The notes under the pieces: model-generated
Seen by the model: the letters and a program-made list of their open reading frames with translations, nothing else
Databases searched by the model: none
What the model was told of the DNA's origin: nothing
In this document: piece after piece, positions 35,783 to 40,940 of the stretch
Layout of the letters: each line of letters begins with the position of its first letter
Numbering within the stretch: the first letter of the stretch is position 1
Source: a virus
Direction: 5' to 3' (one strand)
Length of the DNA: 40,940 nt
IMG/VR virus record: IMGVR_UViG_3300042923_000849
Span: 1-40,940 of that record
Made by a program: the position numbers and the translations under genes

Positions 35783-36715
35783 CTACAGCCACGCGCCGAT
35801 TTCCTTCAGCCCGAACGACAGGCCCTTGACGTGGCGGCCGTCGTGCTCGAACACGTGCTCGTAGATCTCGCTGATGTCGGACCCAGCGAACTGGCATCCG
35901 GTGTTGCCTGTGCCTCGGACGTGCGATCCGCTGAGCGACGGCGTCACCGTGTTTGGGTGCAGCTGCGCGAGCATCGACGCGATTGAGACCGTGGAAGCGA
36001 CGCTCGAGGTACGGGCGAGGCCGATGGTGACGTAGTCGTACGTGTCACCGTTGATCGACTGGTTCAGGCGGGTCGCCGCCGTCGGGGAGAGGGCCGCCGC
36101 GTTCTGCACGAGGGTCGCGCCACCGGTCTTGTGGTGGGCCTCCGCGCGGACGACTCCAGTTCCGGTGCTGGCACCTGACCAGCCCCAGCGGAGCGTGTAC
36201 CCGGGCGGGATGGGGATCACGAACCGTCGCGCGATCTCAGTGGGTAGCGTCGCCGCTGTGTGCGTCACGTTGAACGTCACCGTGCGCGGCGGCTGCCGGT
36301 ACGAGCTCGCCGCCGTCGCACTGTTGGACGCGTACGGCCCGATCCACGGCCAGTCGCCCGTGAGAGCCAGTGCCGGCATCGCCCAGTGCGGGGCGAAGAG
36401 GTTCGCTGCAGCGTTCATCGGGTCGAGGAAATACAGCAGGTCGTTCGGGTTGAACCCATCGACCACCGCTCCGAGGTCGTTCCACATACCCGTCCGGTAC
36501 TCCTGGAACACATCCAGTCCGGCAGGCCCGTGCGCTTCCCGGTGCGCGAAGTTGAACTCGAACTCGACGTGCTCACCGTATGACCGGGACGCGAAGCCGC
36601 CACCTCGCTCGAGCGTCCCTGCCTCGTACGAGGAAAGCACCCGACGCTGAACCCCCGCGGCAGGCTGCGGGACCCACTGGAACCGCTGAAGGGTCCCGAA
36701 CCATAGTTCGTTCAT
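35783..36715 (-). CDS. Minor tail protein after the tape measure (310 aa)
   Basis: The start is ATG 36715, overlapping the tape-measure stop as ATGA. The N-terminal 110 residues (LERGGGFASRSYGEHVEFEFNF ... GFNPNDLLYFLDPM) are like the distal-tail proteins of actinophages, which dock the tail tip to the tube. A beta-rich C-terminal part (RTVTFNVTHTAATLPTE; GYTLRWGWSGAST) resembles a galactose-binding-like domain. Position right after the tape measure is that of the distal tail protein. Confidence 0.75.
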   Translation of the reverse strand: MNELWFGTLQRFQWVPQPAAGVQRRVLSSYEAGTLERGGGFASRSYGEHVEFEFNFAHREAHGPAGLDVFQEYRTGMWNDLGAVVDGFNPNDLLYFLDPMNAAANLFAPHWAMPALALTGDWPWIGPYASNSATAASSYRQPPRTVTFNVTHTAATLPTEIARRFVIPIPPGYTLRWGWSGASTGTGVVRAEAHHKTGGATLVQNAAALSPTAATRLNQSINGDTYDYVTIGLARTSSVASTVSIASMLAQLHPNTVTPSLSGSHVRGTGNTGCQFAGSDISEIYEHVFEHDGRHVKGLSFGLKEIGAWL

Positions 36716-39423
36716 CCGGACCCTCCACGCCACGCCGAGTTAGCGTTCGACTCGTTCGCGGCCCAACCGATCGCGTCGCGGTCGATCATGATGTTGTTGA
36801 TGATGTTCCGCTGGAGGTCCCGCATCTGCGCCGGGTCGAGGATCGCGAAAACCGGCCCCCCGCCGCCTCGGGAGGGCACGCTCGACGCGTACCGAGGCTG
36901 GACCTCGCCACCGTTTGCGTAGCCCCGGAAGGCCCCGTTGTTGATCGCGTCGAGCAGGGCCCGGTTCCGTCTCGTCGCTGCCGCGTTGATGACGTACTCG
37001 CCGTTCGAGAGCATCGCTGGGATCGAGTCAGAAGTGCCCGTTCCCGGACCGCTGATGTAACCACCAGACGCCTGCTTGATTGCTGCTCTTCCGCTACCGC
37101 CGCCAGAGTTGATCGCGTCGATGTACACGTTGAACCGCCGCCCAGCGTTCCGCCGGATGAAGTCCTCGACGGAGCTCTGTGCTGCTGCCGTCTGCGCCAG
37201 AATCTCCACTTCCTTCTCAGAGGGGAGTGCGAAGACCTTGTCTGCGAGTTTCTGCACTTCGCCCGCGTCGTATCCGGCCGCGACCGCGGAGTCGATGAAC
37301 GCTTGACGTTGGGCGGCGAGAGTGCCCATGTACTTGTCGGTCGCGTCTTTCGACGACATCGTTTTCAGGTCGAGGTCGTACTGCGCGGCTGCGGCGGCCT
37401 GCGCTTTCCCCGCCACATCGGAGAGCATGTCTGCGTTGCTCGAACCGGCAACGGTCGACTCATCCAGTGACAAAGCGAACCCGTCGAGTGTCCCGTTGAG
37501 CTGCTCGTACTCGTCGCGCTGACGCTGCACTTCAGCGCTGATGCCGGCGAGAGCAGTCTGGTAGGCGGCATTCGACGAGACCGCGTCCTGGCCGACGCCG
37601 TTGGCTTCGTTGACCGCGTCAATGAGTTGGCGCAGGTTGCTCTGCAATTCGGCTGCCTTGTCGGCTGCCTCCTGATAGGCGGCCGCTGCGTTCTCGGTCG
37701 AATCAGCCGACTCGGCCGCCGCGGCGGCTTGGTCGTCGAAGTTCTGGTCGGCGCGCTCAAGACCTTCGGACAGGTGGTTGAGCGTGTTGACCGAGTTTGC
37801 GATGGACGGATCGAACGGGTTCCCGTTGGCGTAGTCGTACAGGCGCTGCCGCAACTCTTCGACGGCGTCACCACCCTCGAGGATCGCGTCCGTGAGTTCT
37901 TTCTGCGAGATGCCGGCGTTCTTCGCGCCGGCGAACGCATCGGCCTCGGCGAGCTTCTTCGCGACCAGTTCCCGCGTGTAATCGGTGACCGCGCCGGTCG
38001 ACTCCTCCAGGGAGTCCTCGAACTCCGCAGCGGTGGCAGTCGCTTCGGCCTGGCGCTGCGCCCAGATCGCGAACGCTGCACCGGCGACCGCCAGCGCCCC
38101 CGACGCGAGGCCGATGGTCCGTGCGGCCGACGCCCCCGAGACGTTCAGGACGGATAGCGCGGTTTTGAACTGGACGATCTTGGGCACCGCCAGCAGTGCC
38201 GCGCCGCCAGCGAGGGCAATTGCGCCAACGAGTCCGGTGATGACCCCTGCTGCACCGAGCACGGGCGTGGGAAGCTGACCCACAGCATCGACGAGGCCCG
38301 TCGCGCCCTGCACGAGTGCGCGCAGCATGTCGTTCGCGCCCGACCCGGACTTGATGAGCGCCGTATCGAGAGCTCCCCCGAGCTTCTCGACGTCGCCGGA
38401 GAGGTTGTTGAGCCGGTCGGCGGCGACTTTCGCGGCGTACCCGGAGTCGTTGGTCTGGTCGATGTACTTCCGGATGCCGTCGGCGCCCTCGTCGTACAGG
38501 ACGTTCGCGACACGGAGGGCGTCGTTCCCGAAGATCGTCGCCAGCGCCGCGTTCCGCTGCTCGTCGGTCAGCCCGCCGAGGTTCGACTCCAACTGGCCAG
38601 CGATCTCGTCGAACGAACGCATCTGGCCGTTCGCGTCGTAGAAGGACAGGTTGTACTCGTCCATCACAGCGCGGGCCTTGTCCGTGGGCGCCTGCAGAGC
38701 GATGATCGCCGCCTTCAGCGACGTACCCGCGTCAGAACCGATCAGACCGGCGTCAGCGAAAGCCGACAGGACACCCGTGGTGTCCTCGATCGACTGACCA
38801 GCGCCGTTCGCGACCAGACCCGCCTGATTGAGCGCCTCCCCCAACTGGCTGACGCTACCCACCGCCTTGCCGGCACCAGCCGCGAGAAGGTCCGCGACGT
38901 GTGGAACGTCGCCGCCTTCGAGGTTGAACTGCTTCACCGCGACGGCAGCGATGTTCGCTGCGTCCGCGACACTCAGCTGACCGGCTGCAGCGAGGTCCAG
39001 GGCACCGTTCAGACCGCCGTCGAGGATCTGCTGGGTCGTGAGACCCGCCTTGCCCAGTTCTTCAATCGCCCCTGCGGCTTCCGTAGCGGTGAACACCGTG
39101 GAGGCACCAGCCTCGAGCGCCGCCTCACGGAGAAGGCCCATGTTCTCGGCCGACTCCTGCGTAGCCGCCTTGACGTTCGACATCGCGGCGTCGAACTCCG
39201 CGAACCGGGCCACAGCGAGACCGAACGCGACAGCCGCGACAGCACCGATCGCTGTAACGCCCGCGCCGACTTCGCGCATCGCGTCGGACTGCTTCGAGAA
39301 CCGGTCCGCCGCCTGCTCGGCCTCGGTCCCTGTCTTCTTCGTCGCCGTCTGCGCCCGCTGCATGTCGGCGATGTACTGACCCACCGCAGCGGTGAGCGTG
39401 ACCTTGGTTACGCGATCGGCCAA
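36712..39423 (-). CDS. Tape measure protein
   Basis: The 903-residue protein starts at TTG 39423 with GGGAGG six bases upstream. The N-terminal part (VTKVTLTAAVGQYIADMQRAQTATKKTGTEAEQAADRF) and the core FSKQSDAMREVGAGVTAIGAVAAVAFGLAVARFAEFDAAMSNVKAAT-like region are typical of tape measures. Hydrophobic segments follow near 375-405 and 435-460, then long coiled coils. At about 1.5 angstroms per residue it predicts a tail of roughly 135 nm. It sets tail length and passes into the host upon infection. Confidence 0.95.
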   Translation of the reverse strand: MADRVTKVTLTAAVGQYIADMQRAQTATKKTGTEAEQAADRFSKQSDAMREVGAGVTAIGAVAAVAFGLAVARFAEFDAAMSNVKAATQESAENMGLLREAALEAGASTVFTATEAAGAIEELGKAGLTTQQILDGGLNGALDLAAAGQLSVADAANIAAVAVKQFNLEGGDVPHVADLLAAGAGKAVGSVSQLGEALNQAGLVANGAGQSIEDTTGVLSAFADAGLIGSDAGTSLKAAIIALQAPTDKARAVMDEYNLSFYDANGQMRSFDEIAGQLESNLGGLTDEQRNAALATIFGNDALRVANVLYDEGADGIRKYIDQTNDSGYAAKVAADRLNNLSGDVEKLGGALDTALIKSGSGANDMLRALVQGATGLVDAVGQLPTPVLGAAGVITGLVGAIALAGGAALLAVPKIVQFKTALSVLNVSGASAARTIGLASGALAVAGAAFAIWAQRQAEATATAAEFEDSLEESTGAVTDYTRELVAKKLAEADAFAGAKNAGISQKELTDAILEGGDAVEELRQRLYDYANGNPFDPSIANSVNTLNHLSEGLERADQNFDDQAAAAAESADSTENAAAAYQEAADKAAELQSNLRQLIDAVNEANGVGQDAVSSNAAYQTALAGISAEVQRQRDEYEQLNGTLDGFALSLDESTVAGSSNADMLSDVAGKAQAAAAAQYDLDLKTMSSKDATDKYMGTLAAQRQAFIDSAVAAGYDAGEVQKLADKVFALPSEKEVEILAQTAAAQSSVEDFIRRNAGRRFNVYIDAINSGGGSGRAAIKQASGGYISGPGTGTSDSIPAMLSNGEYVINAAATRRNRALLDAINNGAFRGYANGGEVQPRYASSVPSRGGGGPVFAILDPAQMRDLQRNIINNIMIDRDAIGWAANESNANSAWRGGSG

Positions 39424-39459
39424 GACGCACCTCCCGCGGTTGAGTTGTAGAGTCGGCGC

Positions 39460-39828
39460 ATGAAACGCGCCGTCGTCCTGCTTGTTGTTCTGCTCGGGCT
39501 CACGGGGTGTACTGCCACGGCCGCGCCGGCGAAGACGACACCGGCAGTCGCGGAAGCCCCATCGATCAGCGCATCGTCGTCACTGGACGAACTCATCGCG
39601 TACGGGCGGTCCCTGTCCGGGTCGACACCGGATCTCGCAGAGGCCGTGTCTGAGTGGACCCAGTACATGTCGGATGCGGTTGCTGAATCGGACCTACCGA
39701 CGATGCTTCGCAACTCGGTGAATCAGGACCTGACGAAGCTGAACGCGGACGTGCAAGCGGAGCCGTCGGACGCGGCCGCTCACTTGGGTGACCTGAACGC
39801 TATCCTGGATGAGATCGAGGCCGCCTAG
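39460..39828 (+). CDS. Lipoprotein gene inserted antisense in the tail operon
   Basis: This 122-residue protein begins MKRAVVLLVVLLGLTGC, a lipoprotein signal peptide with lipobox LTGC (C17 would be lipidated). An Ala/Thr/Pro-rich linker and a helical domain follow (LDELIAYGRSLSG...SVNQDLTKLNADVQ...LNAILDEIEA). TAGAGT (39448-39453) lies six bases before the ATG, so it likely has its own promoter and leaderless mRNA. It is the only plus-strand gene inside the late operon and shares CTAG with the convergent chaperone stop. Phage-encoded lipoproteins often block DNA entry of rival phages. The role here is inferred. Confidence 0.85.
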   Translation: MKRAVVLLVVLLGLTGCTATAAPAKTTPAVAEAPSISASSSLDELIAYGRSLSGSTPDLAEAVSEWTQYMSDAVAESDLPTMLRNSVNQDLTKLNADVQAEPSDAAAHLGDLNAILDEIEAA

Positions 39829-40241
39829 AACTCGACCTTGCGGACGGTCCAGAACTTGCCGTCCATGTCCGGGTCTTCGCCGAGTTCTTTCCGGTGCAGT
39901 TCGATCGCTTCGAGTCGAGCCTTCTCAGCCCAGTTGGTGAACGGACCCTCAGCGACGTACCGGAACCCGGACTCGTACTCCGTGGGGTCTGCGCCGTCTG
40001 ACGTCGCCTCCGGCAACCACTCGCCGTTCGGGCCGGTGTTGCTCCGGATGATCTGCTCAGCGGCGATCAGATCCAGTTGCTCTTCGTCCCACTCGGGTTC
40101 CGACCAGGACGTGGTCATGCGGCCGTCGTCGTCGTATTCGTAGAAGGTTCGTGGCTCCCACCCCCAGAGTCGCCGTGGGGCGATTCCGGAGCGCGCGGCG
40201 AAAGCTACTTGGCGTCGGAGCGCGTCGCTGCTCCGGAGCCT
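39825..40241 (-). CDS. Tail assembly chaperone, second frame (T part of G-T)
   Basis: This is the downstream half of a -1 frameshift pair. Read from the slip site at 40241 the frame gives ALRRQVAFAARSGIAPRRLW, then GWEPRTF, YEYDDDGRM and SEPEWDEEQLDLIAAEQIIRS, the sequence pattern of the second reading frame of actinophage chaperones. No start codon with ribosome-binding site opens the frame. An internal ATG at 40118 exists but would drop the conserved GWEPRTF part. The fused G-T protein would be about 314 residues and binds the tape measure during tail assembly. Confidence 0.8.
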   Translation of the reverse strand, partial: RLRSSDALRRQVAFAARSGIAPRRLWGWEPRTFYEYDDDGRMTTSWSEPEWDEEQLDLIAAEQIIRSNTGPNGEWLPEATSDGADPTEYESGFRYVAEGPFTNWAEKARLEAIELHRKELGEDPDMDGKFWTVRKVEF

Positions 40242-40768
40242 TTTACCAGTGCCTGTCGGCGCTGTTCCGGCTCGTATTCGTTGAGAGCCCAGATCGCGTC
40301 ACGGATCTTGCCGATGTCGCTGCCGGAGAGCACATCGAACAGTTCCGACCACTCATGGTTGGTGAGCTCGACGGGGATGCCGTCCTCGAGCCGTGCCCCG
40401 TACGCCCGCCCAGACTTGTCGCGGAACCGTGCGGCGGCCTCGCAGACGGCGTCGAAGTTGTAGCCGTAGTGGCGGTCGATCATGACGTCCGGCCGCACGG
40501 GATGCAGGGACGTGAGCACAGACCAGTCCTTGCCAGGCAGGCGTGTGAACCGAAGGGTCTCGACCGACCCGGTCGCTTCGAGCTCCGCCAGCCGCTCGCG
40601 GATCTCGTCAGCCGGCGACTTCGACGCGAGACGGGTGTCGTCGTCAGCGGCCTCGAGCTCCGCTTCCAGGCGGTCTCGTTCGTTCGTGTCGCCGTCGAGG
40701 ACGACGGTCACGTCTTTGGTGGGCACGTTGGCGCGCGCCTTGGCAAGCTTCTCTGAGAAGTCAGACAT
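40205..40768 (-). CDS. Tail assembly chaperone, first frame (G)
   Basis: The 187-residue protein starts at ATG 40768 (GGAAGAG upstream; the longer frame beyond it is not coding). It is acidic and helical: MSDFSEKLAKARANVPTKDV, LEAELEAADDDTRLASKSPADEIRERLAEL, then a globular part with FDAVCEAAARFRDKSGRAYG and a C-terminal LSGSDIGKIRDAIWALNEY. This is the standard layout of the G protein, made in excess over the frameshifted G-T. It lies between major tail and tape measure genes, as expected. Confidence 0.85.
   Translation of the reverse strand: MSDFSEKLAKARANVPTKDVTVVLDGDTNERDRLEAELEAADDDTRLASKSPADEIRERLAELEATGSVETLRFTRLPGKDWSVLTSLHPVRPDVMIDRHYGYNFDAVCEAAARFRDKSGRAYGARLEDGIPVELTNHEWSELFDVLSGSDIGKIRDAIWALNEYEPEQRRQALVKGSGAATRSDAK
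40239..40249 (-). other. Probable -1 frameshift site of the tail chaperones
   Basis: On the minus strand the zero frame reads CTG GTA AAA GGC. Slipping back one base on the A-run (40244-40241) gives AGG CTC CGG and enters the frame of the second chaperone, open until 39825. The heptamer is not the strict XXXYYYZ type, so slippage at AAAA or AAAG is inferred from the overlap of frames and the strong protein similarity of the second frame. Confidence 0.6.
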
Positions 40769-40770
40769 CT

Positions 40771-40940
40771 TTCTCTTCCACCGTTTCATCCACCGTTGAT
40801 CGGACCTGTGCCGGGAGAACGGTGGGACTCCCGGCACAGGAACTGGGTCACGCCGCGAGAACGCCCTCGACGATCGGGCCCGTTATCGAAGCGCGCTGCT
40901 TGATGCGGAACTTGCCCTCACCGAGGTTCGGCTTGATCTG
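40771..40940. repeat. Right copy of the contig-end overlap, with partial major tail gene
   Basis: These 170 bases repeat positions 1-169 with one additional G (CCGGG instead of CCGG). Bases 40848-40940 on the minus strand are the last codons of the major tail protein gene again, cut off by the window edge. The copy should be collapsed with the left one to give the circular genome. Confidence 0.9.

Overview
The window is the whole genome of a temperate, long-tailed (siphovirus-type) phage of a high-GC actinobacterium. The first 169 bases recur as the last 170 (40771-40940) with one extra G, so this is a circular or terminally overlapping contig of about 40.77 kb cut inside the tail genes. WhiB, DUF3263, DUF4326, ImmA-type and HNH proteins, leaderless genes with TANNNT -10 boxes, and an attP built on the 3' half of a tRNA-Phe point to an actinobacterial host. 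Similarity to phages of Microbacterium and relatives is an impression from memory and was not searched.

Layout. Nearly everything lytic is on the minus strand and reads as one leftward programme. It starts at a divergent immunity switch near 20.6 kb. The early operon (20.6 to 9.8 kb) is about 25 short genes chained by ATGA, GTGA or TGATG overlaps: two small DNA-binding proteins, many tiny zinc-ribbon or membrane peptides, a YqaJ-type exonuclease, RecT, two HNH endonucleases, a WhiB-like regulator, a C5-methyltransferase-like protein and a probable replication protein. The late genes follow: HNH, TerS, TerL, portal, MuF, scaffold, capsid, head-tail connectors and major tail protein (9.5 kb to 1). 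They continue across the contig join with the frameshifted tail chaperones, tape measure, minor tail proteins, M15 endolysin, a cassette of small membrane proteins and a beta-helix tailspike (40.8 to 27.7 kb), and end at a T-tailed terminator.

Lysogeny region (20.6 to 27.7 kb). A leaderless repressor and an ImmA-like metallopeptidase are on the plus strand. A tyrosine integrase converges on them. Upstream of the integrase lie two small genes, one of them a DUF4326 gene broken by one base, and then attP with paired arm repeats around the tRNA-Phe core. Past attP is a mixed-strand accessory block: DUF3263, a DUF3800-like protein divergent from a zinc-ribbon gene, a divergent pair sharing a LexA-type SOS box, a small membrane protein, and an acyltransferase with a membrane-anchored partner. 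A second likely lysogeny gene, a plus-strand lipoprotein, sits inside the tail operon at 39.5 kb.

Most coding calls rest on reading frame, overlap, ribosome-binding site and visible motifs. Family names were recognised by eye, without database searches. Most very small genes have no assigned function.
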